Shown here piece after piece: positions 53,147 through 61,262 of a stretch of 64,000 nt of DNA. The notes beneath the pieces are model-generated. The model had not been told where the DNA came from, made no database searches, and saw only the letters and a list, made by a program, of their open reading frames with translations. Where the stretch lies: contig NZ_MRCS01000021.1 of NCBI RefSeq assembly GCF_002303925.1, forward strand, positions 37,572 to 101,571, in the 5' to 3' direction. The stretch's first letter is position 1; every line of letters begins with the position of its first letter. A program made the translations under genes and the position numbers. This DNA is from Pseudomonas sp. ACN8. Its GTDB lineage: Bacteria > Pseudomonadota > Gammaproteobacteria > Pseudomonadales > Pseudomonadaceae.

Positions 53147-54691
53147 TCAGTTCGCCACGCCGTCGGCGCGTTGGCGCGGCAAAGCCAGTTGCAGCAGGTT
53201 GGATTCGTTGGCCTGTTCGCGGCTCAGCTCGCCACGCAGGGCGCCTTCGCACAGCACCAGGATGCGGTCGGAAATGCCCATGACTTCCATCAAGTCGCTG
53301 GACACCACAATCACCGCGATCCCCTCGGCGGCCAGGTTATGGATGATCTGGTAGATCTCGGCCTTGGCACCGATGTCGATGCCGCGGGTGGGCTCGTCGA
53401 GCAGCAGCACTTTCATCGGCATCGACAGCCAGCGGCCGAGAATGGCCTTCTGCTGATTGCCGCCGGACAGGTACATGATTTTCTGCGCCGCGTTGGGCGT
53501 CTTCACTTTCAGCGTCTTGATCTGCTGCTCGGCGTTGTCCTTCTCCCACAGGCCGCGCAACAGGCAACCGAAGGTGGAGTGGGCGCCGCGCGCACTGATG
53601 TTGATATTCTCGGCAACGCTGGCCAGCGGCAGGATGCCTTCCTTCTTGCGGTCCTCGGGGCACAACAGGATCCCGGCGGCAATCGCGTCCCGGGGTGAGC
53701 GCAGCTTCAGTTCATGGCCACGAAGTTTCAGCTGTCCGGCACTGTTACGCGCCAGGCCGCTGAGCAGGCGCAACAGCTCGGTGCGACCGGCACCGACCAG
53801 TCCGAACAGCCCGAGGATTTCGCCTTTGTGCACCTCGAAGCTCACCGGCTCGCGCAACCCCGGCCCGAGCAGGCCGTCGACCTTGAGCGCCACCGCGCCA
53901 CGCTGGCGCGGGCGGTAATCGTAGATGTCCTGGATGTCGCGCCCGACCATGCAGGTGACCAGTTGATCGTGGGTCAACTGGCTCATGTCGTCGAAGGTGC
54001 GCACGTAACGCCCGTCCTTGAACACCGTCACCGCGTTGCAGATGCGGAACACTTCTTCCATGCGGTGGGAGACATAGAGCACCACTCTGCCCTCGTCCCG
54101 CAGCCGGCCGATAATCGCCATCAAGCGGTCGATCTCCCGCGCCGAAAGGCTGCTGGTGGGTTCGTCGAAGGCAATCACATGGGCGCCACGGGACAACGCC
54201 TTGGCGATTTCCACCAGTTGCCGCTGGCCGAGGGACAGGCGCCCGACTTTCTCCTGCGGGTCGATTTCATCGGCCAGGCCTTTGAGACAGGCCAGTGCCT
54301 GCTGACGCAGGGCACCGCGGTTGATCAGGCCGAAACTGGCGGGCAGATGCCCGAGAAACAGGTTCTCGGCCACGGTCATTTCCGGCACCAGATGCAGCTC
54401 CTGGTGGATCACCGCGACGCCACTGCCGATGCTGTCGGCGGTGGACTTGAAGTCCATCGTCCGCTCGCCGATCTGCAAGGCGCCACTGCAAGGCGTGTAG
54501 GCCCCGCCGAGGATTTTCAGCAGCGTCGACTTGCCGGCCCCGTTCTCGCCCATCAAGGCGTGAACCTGCCCCGGATGGGCGACGAAGCTGATGTTGTCCA
54601 GCGCCTTTACCCCGGGAAAGGTCTTGCCGATCCCGTTGAAGCGCAAGCTGCCGGTGAGGCTGTGTTCGTGTTGGATTGTTTGCGCGTGCAT
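53147..54691 (-). CDS. araG: L-arabinose/galactose ABC transporter ATP-binding protein
   Basis: This 514-residue protein has two tandem ABC domains, as in AraG/MglA/RbsA. The first has Walker A GENGAGKST near residue 52 and signature LSLGQRQLVEIAK near 152. The second has a changed Walker A (GLVGAGRTEL near 300) and signature LSGGNQQKAILGRWL near 410, the usual asymmetry of this family. The start at ATG 54691 follows GAGGTGGTT; the longer frame adds residues lying between araF and araG. Confidence 0.95.
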   Translation of the reverse strand: MHAQTIQHEHSLTGSLRFNGIGKTFPGVKALDNISFVAHPGQVHALMGENGAGKSTLLKILGGAYTPCSGALQIGERTMDFKSTADSIGSGVAVIHQELHLVPEMTVAENLFLGHLPASFGLINRGALRQQALACLKGLADEIDPQEKVGRLSLGQRQLVEIAKALSRGAHVIAFDEPTSSLSAREIDRLMAIIGRLRDEGRVVLYVSHRMEEVFRICNAVTVFKDGRYVRTFDDMSQLTHDQLVTCMVGRDIQDIYDYRPRQRGAVALKVDGLLGPGLREPVSFEVHKGEILGLFGLVGAGRTELLRLLSGLARNSAGQLKLRGHELKLRSPRDAIAAGILLCPEDRKKEGILPLASVAENINISARGAHSTFGCLLRGLWEKDNAEQQIKTLKVKTPNAAQKIMYLSGGNQQKAILGRWLSMPMKVLLLDEPTRGIDIGAKAEIYQIIHNLAAEGIAVIVVSSDLMEVMGISDRILVLCEGALRGELSREQANESNLLQLALPRQRADGVAN

Positions 54692-54755
54692 AACCACCTC
54701 TTCACACCGATCAGGCAGCCCCGCCACCGAGGCCGCCGCTGAAATCAAACGGCCG

Positions 54756-55760
54756 TCAGTTCCACAGGCCGATCTTTTCCAGCTCTTGCTTGAAGTTGTC
54801 GCGGGTGATCAGCGTCACGTCGTCCATGGCAGTGTACTTCGCCGGTTCTTTGCCGGTGGTGACCCACTCGTACATCATGCTGGCGGTGTTGTAGCCCTCG
54901 ATGTGCGGGCTCGGCAGCATCGAACCGTAGAAGCCGCTGTCGGGTTTCTTCAGCTCGCCGATGGCGTCGGTACCGTTGATGCCGATGCCGATCACGTTGG
55001 CCGCCGCGAAACCGGCGCTCTCGGTGGCGCGCACACCGCCAAGCACGGTGTTGTCGTTCATGCCGCCAATGATCAGGTTCTTCGCCGCCCCCGGCAGTTT
55101 CACCAGGGCCGAGTTGGTGGCATCCATGCTGCCCGGCACGTCGAGGGTCTTGAGGGCCGCGAACAGGATATGGTCTTTCGGCATGCCGGCATCTTCCAGC
55201 GCTTTGACTGAGCCATCGGTGCGCTTCTTACCGGTGTCGAGTTCGTTGTAGGTGTTGATCACCGCGTAGGTGTCTTTCCAGTCCCAACCGCGTTTCTTCG
55301 CTTCGGTCGCCATGGCATTGCCTTGTTTCTGGCCGACTTCGAATGCAGCCATACCAAGGTACGGTACGTCTTCCATGAACTTGCCGCTGGCATCGACGAA
55401 GCGGTCATCGACAGCAATCACTTTCAACCCGTTGAGTTTGGCCTTGGCCATGATCGCCGGTCCCAGGGAGACGTCCGGCGGGCAGATCACGAACCCCTTG
55501 GCGCCGTTGGCCGCAAGGCTGTCGATGGCAGAAAGGGTTTTCTCACCATCAGGCACGGCAATCTTGATCAGGGTGAAGCCCTTCTCTTTCCCGGCCTTTT
55601 CGGCAAAGGCCCACTCGGTCTGAAACCAGGGCTCTTCAGCCTGCTTGACCAGGAAACCGATCTTCACTTCCTCGGCTGCCAGCAGCGTGTTGCTCAGGCT
55701 GAACGCCGAGACCGCCAACGCGGCACAGCACAGGGAACGAATAGCATGACGACGATTCAT
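54756..55760 (-). CDS. araF: L-arabinose/D-galactose-binding periplasmic protein
   Basis: This 334-residue protein has a signal peptide of about 28 residues and a mature part parallel to E. coli AraF: VKIGFLVKQAEEPWFQTEWA near 33, IKIAVPDGEKTLSAIDSLAA near 66, IVGGM-type segment LIIGGMNDNTVLGGVRATES near 234 and GFYGSMLPSPHIEGY near 284. AraF-type proteins bind both L-arabinose and D-galactose, which fits the galactonate genes nearby. Its upstream region has a palindrome shared with the GntR gene. Confidence 0.95.
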   Translation of the reverse strand: MNRRHAIRSLCCAALAVSAFSLSNTLLAAEEVKIGFLVKQAEEPWFQTEWAFAEKAGKEKGFTLIKIAVPDGEKTLSAIDSLAANGAKGFVICPPDVSLGPAIMAKAKLNGLKVIAVDDRFVDASGKFMEDVPYLGMAAFEVGQKQGNAMATEAKKRGWDWKDTYAVINTYNELDTGKKRTDGSVKALEDAGMPKDHILFAALKTLDVPGSMDATNSALVKLPGAAKNLIIGGMNDNTVLGGVRATESAGFAAANVIGIGINGTDAIGELKKPDSGFYGSMLPSPHIEGYNTASMMYEWVTTGKEPAKYTAMDDVTLITRDNFKQELEKIGLWN

Positions 55761-55834
55761 AAGCTGACTCCTTGTTATTTTTCTTGAGCGTTCGTTGAAG
55801 CCATGACGCGGTGAAACATACTGCCAATAGTCAT

Positions 55835-55848
55835 ATCATATGATGATT
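55835..55848 (-). promoter_or_regulatory. Palindromic operator candidate upstream of araF
   Basis: ATCATATGAT at 55835-55844 is a perfect palindrome; extended on the minus strand it reads AATCATCATATGAT. The same 14-mer with one change occurs in front of the GntR gene at 58655. It is 75 bp upstream of araF, just past the end of the SDR gene. Confidence 0.55.
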
Positions 55849-55887
55849 GTATTTCAGACGTAGCAACACGCCTGAAAGCCCGATCAC

Positions 55888-56706
55888 TCAGTCGTGGTAC
55901 ATCACCGAGCGCCCGCCATCGATAGTGATGCACGAGGCATTGATGAACGGCGCTTCATCACTGGCCAGGAACACGGCGGTCATCGCCACTTCGATCGGCT
56001 GCCCGATGCGACGCGGCGGGTGCAGGTCAAACGCGCGCTGCCGTTCGGCGTGGGGGTCGGCGAAACCGTTCCAGTAATCGATGTTGATCTGGGTTTCGAT
56101 GTAGCCCGGCGCGATGGCATTGACGCGGATTCCCTTGGACGCATATTCGATGCCCAGGGCACGGGTCAGACCGAGCAAGCCATGCTTGGCCACCGGGTAT
56201 GGAAAGCAGCCGGGAATGATGTGGGAGGAATGGGTGGAGGCAATGTTGATGATGCTGCCGATGCCCTGCTCGATCATCTGCGGCAGCACCGCCTTGCAAC
56301 CGTACCAGGCGCCATCGAGGTCGATGGCAAAGCAGCGACGCCAGTCTTCCTCGGTCATTTCCAGCGGATCGCGGAATACGTTGACCCCGGCGCAGTTGAC
56401 CAGCACATCGATCCGGCCGTGCAGGTCGATCGCCAGCCGGGCCATGGCGTGCAGATCCTGTTGACGCGACACGTCGGCCTTGATCGCCACCACATCGGCG
56501 CCCTGGTCCCGCCAGTGCGCCGCGACCTTCTCGACTTTCTCGGCCTGAATGTCGCTGATGATCAGCCTGGCCTGCTGGGACGCGAAGGTCGCCACAATCG
56601 CTTCACCAATCCCCTGGGCGGCACCGGTCAGCAATACGACCTTGTTTTTCAGGCGTTCGCCCTTGGGCGGTTCGGGCACCGGTGGCAATGACAGTGGTTC
56701 AGCCAT
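55888..56706 (-). CDS. SDR sugar dehydrogenase, probable galactose/arabinose 1-dehydrogenase
   Basis: This 272-residue classical SDR has VLLTGAAQGIGEAIVATFAS near residues 24-43, NCAGVNVFRDP near 103, the catalytic Ser in INIASTHSS near 153 and Tyr-Lys in YPVAKHG near 169-175. Given the lactonase upstream, araFGH downstream and dgoKAD nearby, I infer that it oxidises D-galactose and/or L-arabinose to the lactone. It is not the Gfo/Idh-type galactose dehydrogenase classically described in P. fluorescens. Its start ATGGCTGA overlaps the stop of a 55-codon leader frame. A different aldose is possible. Confidence 0.8.
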   Translation of the reverse strand: MAEPLSLPPVPEPPKGERLKNKVVLLTGAAQGIGEAIVATFASQQARLIISDIQAEKVEKVAAHWRDQGADVVAIKADVSRQQDLHAMARLAIDLHGRIDVLVNCAGVNVFRDPLEMTEEDWRRCFAIDLDGAWYGCKAVLPQMIEQGIGSIINIASTHSSHIIPGCFPYPVAKHGLLGLTRALGIEYASKGIRVNAIAPGYIETQINIDYWNGFADPHAERQRAFDLHPPRRIGQPIEVAMTAVFLASDEAPFINASCITIDGGRSVMYHD

Positions 56707-56866
56707 GGATCAAGACTCCTGTTCGAAGACACGACGAAAACCGGGCATCTGTCGATGTCCGGTCAAAAGGCGCTGGGTAGGAAACAAGTGAGTGCGAAAA
56801 CGTTTCAGCTCGGAAACGCTCTGAGGCACTGGCTCCGCAAGGGAGCACGGGGGAACTTCGCTGCAT
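56699..56866 (-). CDS. Possible 55-residue leader peptide upstream of the SDR gene
   Basis: An ATG at 56864-56866 has an excellent site (GGTGAAGTG directly before it) and opens a frame of 55 codons that ends in a TGA overlapping the SDR start (ATGGCTGA). The product begins MQRSSPVLPCGASAS and resembles nothing I know. The start and ribosome-binding site are clearly copied from dgoK, which begins ATGCAG after GGTGAAGCG. It may be a vestige or a coupling device that delivers ribosomes to the SDR start. Confidence 0.35.
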   Translation of the reverse strand: MQRSSPVLPCGASASERFRAETFSHSLVSYPAPFDRTSTDARFSSCLRTGVLIHG

Positions 56867-56980
56867 CACTTCACCTGTTTTGTTTTTTTAAGTGTGAGTG
56901 CATGTAACTCGTGAGGCCGACTATAAACCCGGCTCGCGGCAAATCTCAATATATATATTTACATCCCATATTTTGGGATT
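56867..56980 (-). promoter_or_regulatory. SDR-araFGH promoter (cassette copy B)
   Basis: On the minus strand the same TTGAGA-18 bp-TATAGT promoter and AT-rich upstream element as in front of dgoK are present, followed by a leader ending GGTGAAGTG before an ATG. A 12-16 bp extra segment near 56900-56915 distinguishes it from copy A. It should drive the SDR gene and probably araFGH. Confidence 0.65.
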
Positions 56981-57855
56981 CACCCAGCAAAACGCGTGCA
57001 ATGCTTTCCAGGCACATCCACTGCAATCGACAACACAGCACCATCCAATGGATGGCCCAGCGGACTTGCCGCGCTGGTGATGTACAGGGTTTTCAGGTCT
57101 GCACCGCCAAACACACAGCTGGTGGGACGACTGACCGGCAGCTCGATGATCCGATCGACTTTGCCGTCCGGGCTCAACCTGAGCAGGCAGCTGCCGTCCC
57201 AACGGGCATTCCAGATAAAACCTTCGGTATCCATCGCCGAGCCGTCCGGGCCGCCACGCCCGTGCGGACCAAACCAGACCTGTGGCGCATCGAGGGCTCC
57301 GTCGGTACGGATGAAATGTCGATACAAGGTGCCGTCGAGGCTGTCGCCGAAGTACACCGTGGTGGCGTCATCGCTCCACAGCAGCGTGTTGGGAATGCCC
57401 AGGTTACGCAGCAACGGCGCAACCCGCCCGGCGCGATCGATGCGAAACAGCCCACCGCAACGACGGACGAGGGGCAGGTCTTCGCCCTGTTCTCCGATGT
57501 TGTTTTGCATGGTGCCGAGCCAAAGCCGGCCCTGGGTGTCGCAGCGGGCTTCGTTGGGGCGGTTGCCCGGTTGCGGATCGGCCACGCAGAACAACGTCAG
57601 GCGCGGTTCCAGGCCGGGTGAATCAAGATCGAGGCGATACACGCCGCTGCTCAATGTCACCAGGGCATCGCCGCTTTCGCATGGAATGAACGCCGATACG
57701 TGCTCCGGCATCTGCCAGATTTGCACGTTGGCGCCGATCAATCGCAGCGCCTGTTTACCGGCGATATCCACCCAGTACAGGGCTTGGGTGGGCGCATCCC
57801 AGAACGGGCCTTCGCCCAGTTGAGCCCGATGTTCGGTCACCGCAGTCCACGCCAT
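56980..57855 (-). CDS. SMP-30/gluconolactonase-family lactonase
   Basis: This 291-residue six-bladed propeller has the calcium-site residues of the family: Glu in LGEGPFWD at residue 14-21, Asn in GNRPNEARCDTQGRLWLGTM near 98-117, Asn in GIPNTLLWSDD near 153 and the catalytic Asp in GGPDGSAMDTEGFIW near 203. It should hydrolyse galactono- or arabinono-lactone formed by the neighbouring SDR. It is transcribed with the GntR gene, 45 bp behind it, and its stop lies at the edge of promoter copy B. Confidence 0.88.
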   Translation of the reverse strand: MAWTAVTEHRAQLGEGPFWDAPTQALYWVDIAGKQALRLIGANVQIWQMPEHVSAFIPCESGDALVTLSSGVYRLDLDSPGLEPRLTLFCVADPQPGNRPNEARCDTQGRLWLGTMQNNIGEQGEDLPLVRRCGGLFRIDRAGRVAPLLRNLGIPNTLLWSDDATTVYFGDSLDGTLYRHFIRTDGALDAPQVWFGPHGRGGPDGSAMDTEGFIWNARWDGSCLLRLSPDGKVDRIIELPVSRPTSCVFGGADLKTLYITSAASPLGHPLDGAVLSIAVDVPGKHCTRFAG

Positions 57856-57900
57856 GAAACCTCCTGCATTGTTCTTGTTTTTATATGGGGATTTTCGTTG

Positions 57901-58617
57901 TCAGCTGGCCTTTTTATCGGCCATGACTTGCGGGTAGTAGCGCTTGATCGCCAGGTCCGCGTTATCGATCAGAGTCATGCAGGCCCAGACACCCCGGGCG
58001 GTATCACGGGCCGCGATCGCCTCAGCCAGGTCCCGGTGAATCGGCAGGGTGCGACGCAGTTCATCCGGGTCGGCGGCGGACACTTCAAAGGCCACCGCCA
58101 GCAAAGCGCCGAGGGCGGGAACCATTTGTTCGATGAATTGGTTGTGGCTGGCGGCGAGGATGCATTCGTGGAAGAGCTGGTCGGCGCGGTTGTAATCGAT
58201 GCCGCTGTCCACCGCCCGTTCCAGCGCGTTACAGGCCAACAGGATCGCGTTCACCTGTTCGCCGGTTGCGCGCTCGCAGGCCCAGCGCACGGCCATCGGC
58301 TCGATGGTGCGGCGCAGGTCGAGCAGATCGTCGACGAAGTTTTCCGGCAAGCCGCTGCGCGACAACCAGCCGACGACTTGTGGATCGAAGAGATTCCAGC
58401 GCCGTACCGGCAACACCCGCGTGCCGACTTTCGGCCCGACCTCGAGCATGCCTTTGGCCACCAGGGTCTTGATGGCTTCACGGATGACCGTGCGGCTCAC
58501 GCCGAGTTGTTCGCCGAGGTCGGCTTCGACCTTGAGTGACTCACCCGGCTTGACCTGCCCCGTGGCGAGCCAACAGCCCAGCCAGTCAACCGTCGATGCA
58601 TGAAAGCTGCTGGACAT
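57901..58617 (-). CDS. FadR-subfamily GntR transcriptional regulator
   Basis: This 238-residue protein has a winged helix (EQLGVSRTVIREAIKTLVAKGMLEVGP around residues 32-58) and a C-terminal FCD domain with metal-type ligands (DQLFHECILAASHN near 147 and later histidine HRDLAEAI). It resembles DgoR-like regulators of hexonate genes. The ATG at 58617 sits correctly behind GAGG, while the GTG at 58623 overlaps it. Its promoter carries the palindrome also found before araF, so it probably controls itself and araFGH. Confidence 0.88.
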   Translation of the reverse strand: MSSSFHASTVDWLGCWLATGQVKPGESLKVEADLGEQLGVSRTVIREAIKTLVAKGMLEVGPKVGTRVLPVRRWNLFDPQVVGWLSRSGLPENFVDDLLDLRRTIEPMAVRWACERATGEQVNAILLACNALERAVDSGIDYNRADQLFHECILAASHNQFIEQMVPALGALLAVAFEVSAADPDELRRTLPIHRDLAEAIAARDTARGVWACMTLIDNADLAIKRYYPQVMADKKAS

Positions 58618-58654
58618 GGACACCTCAAAGCCGTTAGCAATGGAGGCCCACGCT

Positions 58655-58668
58655 AATCATCATACGAT
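58655..58668 (-). promoter_or_regulatory. Operator candidate upstream of the GntR gene
   Basis: AATCATCATACGAT differs by one base from the motif in front of araF (AATCATCATATGAT). It lies about 40 bp upstream of the GntR start, where an autorepressor would sit. Confidence 0.5.
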
Positions 58669-58708
58669 TGGATGTCAATCTGGTTCTTTCGAGAATTTCC
58701 GAAACCAC

Positions 58709-58795
58709 TGTAGGAGCGAGCCTGCTCGCGATTGCGGTTCAGGCACAGATGTCGTCGACTGACACTCCGTCATCGCGAGCAGGCTCGCTCCTACA
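58709..58795. repeat. REPIN (TGTAGGAGCGAGC subclass)
   Basis: TGTAGGAGCGAGCCTGCTCG begins near 58709 and the inverted mate ends at 58795 with GCTCGCTCCTACA. It lies between the DUF1285 stop and the GntR promoter. Confidence 0.88.
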
Positions 58796-58806
58796 GGGTT
58801 TATGCG

Positions 58807-59367
58807 TCAGGGTTCGAGACCGATGGGGAAGAACTCGCCGCCACTCCATACACCGAGCCAGCGCTGGCCGTCGATCTCGCGACTCACCGCCAGCTCCACC
58901 AACTGATAGAACACGTTGCGATGGATCAAGGCTTCAAGATTGCTGCGCACATGCACGTAAGGGGCCGGCTCTTGCGTTACCGGGTCGATGACCACACGCA
59001 TGGGATGATCGGCGCCGGCCTCGGTGGTTTCATCGACGTTGGTGGTAAAGCGCAACACCTGCGCCTCGCCCTCGCCTTCCACATCGACGGCAATCGCCAC
59101 GAACGGCGCATCGTCGACCTTGATGCCGACCTTTTCCACCGGAGTGATCAGGAAATAATCATCGCCATCGCGGCGGATGATGGTGGAGAACAGTTTGACC
59201 ATCGGCTTGCGCCCGATCGGCGTGCCCAGGTAATACCAGGTACCGTCCCGGGCGATGCGCATATCGATGTCGCCGCAGAAATCGGGATTCCACAGGTGCA
59301 CCGGCGGCAAGCCTTTGGTCTTGGGGATTTGCCCCAGCAGGTCGTTGGCTTTTTGCGGGCCACTCAT
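58807..59367 (-). CDS. DUF1285-domain protein
   Basis: This 186-residue cytoplasmic protein matches DUF1285, with [30 protein letters not shown] near residues 22-51 and a beta-rich body. A structure for the family shows a two-domain fold, but the function is not known. I chose ATG 59367, which has GGAGGAGAA at ideal distance; the longer frame lacks a site. It follows the DUF4823 gene by 16 bp, so the two form a unit. Confidence 0.88.
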   Translation of the reverse strand: MSGPQKANDLLGQIPKTKGLPPVHLWNPDFCGDIDMRIARDGTWYYLGTPIGRKPMVKLFSTIIRRDGDDYFLITPVEKVGIKVDDAPFVAIAVDVEGEGEAQVLRFTTNVDETTEAGADHPMRVVIDPVTQEPAPYVHVRSNLEALIHRNVFYQLVELAVSREIDGQRWLGVWSGGEFFPIGLEP

Positions 59368-59383
59368 GGCGTTCTCCTCCGGA

Positions 59384-59992
59384 TTACTGGTCGCTGAGCC
59401 CCAGCAGGCTGCGCGCATATTGTTGCAGCGGCGGGCCCATCAGGTCTTCGGGTTTTTTATCGTGGAACGTCAGTAAACCGCCACGACTCTTGATGGTTGC
59501 AGTATCAATCAAATACTGGGTGCTGGTCTCGATCAACATGATCTGAATCATACCGCTGTCGATACCGAGACGATCCAGGGCTTCCTGGTCCAGCCACTCG
59601 TCCGAGTTGCCGATACGGTCGTCAGACTTGGCAAACCGGGTATAGAGCAGATAGTGCGCACCGGCGGCACGGGCTTCGCCCATGGCCTGGTCGAGGCCTT
59701 CCGGCGTACGGGCACGGCGGACCATCGGGAAGTATTCGATGAAGCCATCGAACGCGACTTCGGCAATCACGTTGGGCCGTGGGTAAACGGCGCTGCCCGG
59801 CGGCATGAAAGCGCCTTGGGCGATGTAGACGAACGAGTCCGGCTGAATGCGCAGGTTGTTTACGCGACGGCTCTCACTGTGGTCGAGCAACCCCGCATCG
59901 CTCATATGGTAACGAGTCCCTTCGGCCATATCGCTGACGTTCATGCAGCCACCAATTGCCAATACGGCCAGCAGCAAAACCAGGCTACGCAT
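59384..59992 (-). CDS. DUF4823-domain lipoprotein
   Basis: This 202-residue protein has a lipoprotein signal peptide with lipobox IGGC (Cys16) and a DUF4823 body ([20 protein letters not shown] near 54). Members are found mainly in Pseudomonas and have no known function. It is presumably anchored in the outer membrane. It is transcribed with the DUF1285 gene. Confidence 0.85.
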   Translation of the reverse strand: MRSLVLLLAVLAIGGCMNVSDMAEGTRYHMSDAGLLDHSESRRVNNLRIQPDSFVYIAQGAFMPPGSAVYPRPNVIAEVAFDGFIEYFPMVRRARTPEGLDQAMGEARAAGAHYLLYTRFAKSDDRIGNSDEWLDQEALDRLGIDSGMIQIMLIETSTQYLIDTATIKSRGGLLTFHDKKPEDLMGPPLQQYARSLLGLSDQ

Positions 59993-60082
59993 CCTATCCT
60001 CCAGAGGCCGGTGTCGGAAAACCGGCGAATGGCCGTAGGATGCAGCTTTTGCGCCAGCTCCCGCTCACCAACACTCAGATCG

Positions 60083-60147
60083 CATCGCGAGCAGGCTCGC
60101 TCCCACAGAGGGTTGCATTTCAATGTGGGAGCGAGCCTGCTCGCGAT
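60083..60147. repeat. REPIN (TGTGGGAGCGAGC subclass)
   Basis: A left arm ATCGCGAGCAGGCTCGCTCC starting at 60084 and a right arm TGTGGGAGCGAGCCTGCTCG starting at 60124 are separated by a short spacer. It lies between the MoaA-like gene and the DUF4823 gene. Confidence 0.87.
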
Positions 60148-60156
60148 GAGGAATGA

Positions 60157-61125
60157 TCAGCCACCGATGATTTTCATCACGGTCGCGCCACCAGAGAACG
60201 CCACTTCCTGCTTGTCACCCAGGGCTTTCACCAGAAGGCGTTGCAAGGCCGGCAGCGCCTGATGGCGCGGCTTGTCCAGCAGGTCGCCGATGTAATGGCG
60301 ATTGCTCGACGACAGGCAGCCATGCAGCCATCCGGTGGAAGACAAACGAAGTCGCGAGCAGGTCCGGCAGAACGGCACACTTTCATTGGCGATCACGCCG
60401 AAATGGCCTTGCCCCGGAATTTCATAACGCACCGCCGTCGCATCGACAGGTGCATCGGCTTGCAGATATTCGTAGCGCTCGCCGATCAGGCTCAGCAATT
60501 GCTGAAGGCTGACGAACTGCTGCAGAAAGGCATTGGAGTCGTTTGCCAGGTGGCCCATGCGCATCAGCTCGATGAAGCGCAGTTCATATCCACGTTCCAG
60601 GCAGTAATCGAGCAGCGGCATCACTTGATCGAGGTTCTGTCCGCGCAACGGCACCATGTTGACCTTGATCTTCATGCCGGCCGCACTGGCCTCGCTCATG
60701 CCGTCGAGCACGGTGGCCAGGTCGCCACCCCGGGCAATGCCGCGGAACGCACTGGCGTCGAGGGTATCGAGGGAAACGTTGAGGCGCCGAATGCCGGCGT
60801 TCACCAGAAGTGGCAGTTTCTTCGCCAGCAACTGACCATTGGTGGTCAGGCTGATGTCTTCCAGGCCCATCCGCCCGACCGCCGTCATGAACGCTTCGAG
60901 TTTCGGGCTGACCAGCGGCTCGCCGCCGGTAATGCGCAGACGCTCGATACCCGCCGCTTCAATCAGGTAAGCCACGCCACGCGCCATGGCTTCGGCCGAC
61001 AATTCATCCTGCGCAGCCACCAGCCGCTTGCCGTTGGGCACGCAGTAGGTACAAGCGTAATTGCAGGCTGAGGTCAGACTGATTCGCAAGTTGCGAAAAC
61101 GCCTGCCTTGACGGTCAACGATCAT
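60157..61125 (-). CDS. moaA: GTP 3',8-cyclase (MoaA-type radical SAM enzyme)
   Basis: MoaA starts molybdenum-cofactor synthesis by rearranging GTP. The 322-residue product has the radical SAM cluster CNYACTYC at residues 21-28, ITGGEPLVSP near 68 and the second cluster as C-x2-C-x13-C (FCRTCSRLRLSSTGWLHGC near 257-276). The C-terminal double glycine (KIIGG) needed for activity is also present, so all catalytic elements are there. No other moa gene is nearby; Pseudomonas often has a second, stand-alone moaA of this kind. The ATG at 61125 has GGAG upstream. A perfect inverted repeat lies in its promoter region. Confidence 0.88.
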   Translation of the reverse strand: MIVDRQGRRFRNLRISLTSACNYACTYCVPNGKRLVAAQDELSAEAMARGVAYLIEAAGIERLRITGGEPLVSPKLEAFMTAVGRMGLEDISLTTNGQLLAKKLPLLVNAGIRRLNVSLDTLDASAFRGIARGGDLATVLDGMSEASAAGMKIKVNMVPLRGQNLDQVMPLLDYCLERGYELRFIELMRMGHLANDSNAFLQQFVSLQQLLSLIGERYEYLQADAPVDATAVRYEIPGQGHFGVIANESVPFCRTCSRLRLSSTGWLHGCLSSSNRHYIGDLLDKPRHQALPALQRLLVKALGDKQEVAFSGGATVMKIIGG

Positions 61126-61153
61126 GGTCACTCCGGCGGAAGAATATCGGGCC

Positions 61154-61185
61154 GCTAAAACTTGACTCAGAAATCAAGTTTTAGC
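61154..61185 (-). promoter_or_regulatory. Perfect 12-bp inverted repeat upstream of moaA
   Basis: GCTAAAACTTGA (61154-61165) and TCAAGTTTTAGC (61174-61185) are exact complements around an 8-bp spacer, 29 bp from the moaA ATG. No T-run follows, so it is more likely an operator or leader hairpin than a terminator. It contains TTGA...TCAA halves, but with a spacing two bases too long for an ANR/FNR box. Confidence 0.6.
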
Positions 61186-61262
61186 AAGTCCTCTACCTGA
61201 GTATATTCCTGCGGTACTGCGCCAAGTAGCAAAATCATGGCGCAATAAGGCAACTGAATGGC

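Noticed and set aside
61154..61185. ANR/FNR box upstream of moaA
   Set aside because: The halves TTGA and TCAA are two bases further apart than the TTGAT-N4-ATCAA consensus, so I describe it only as an inverted repeat.
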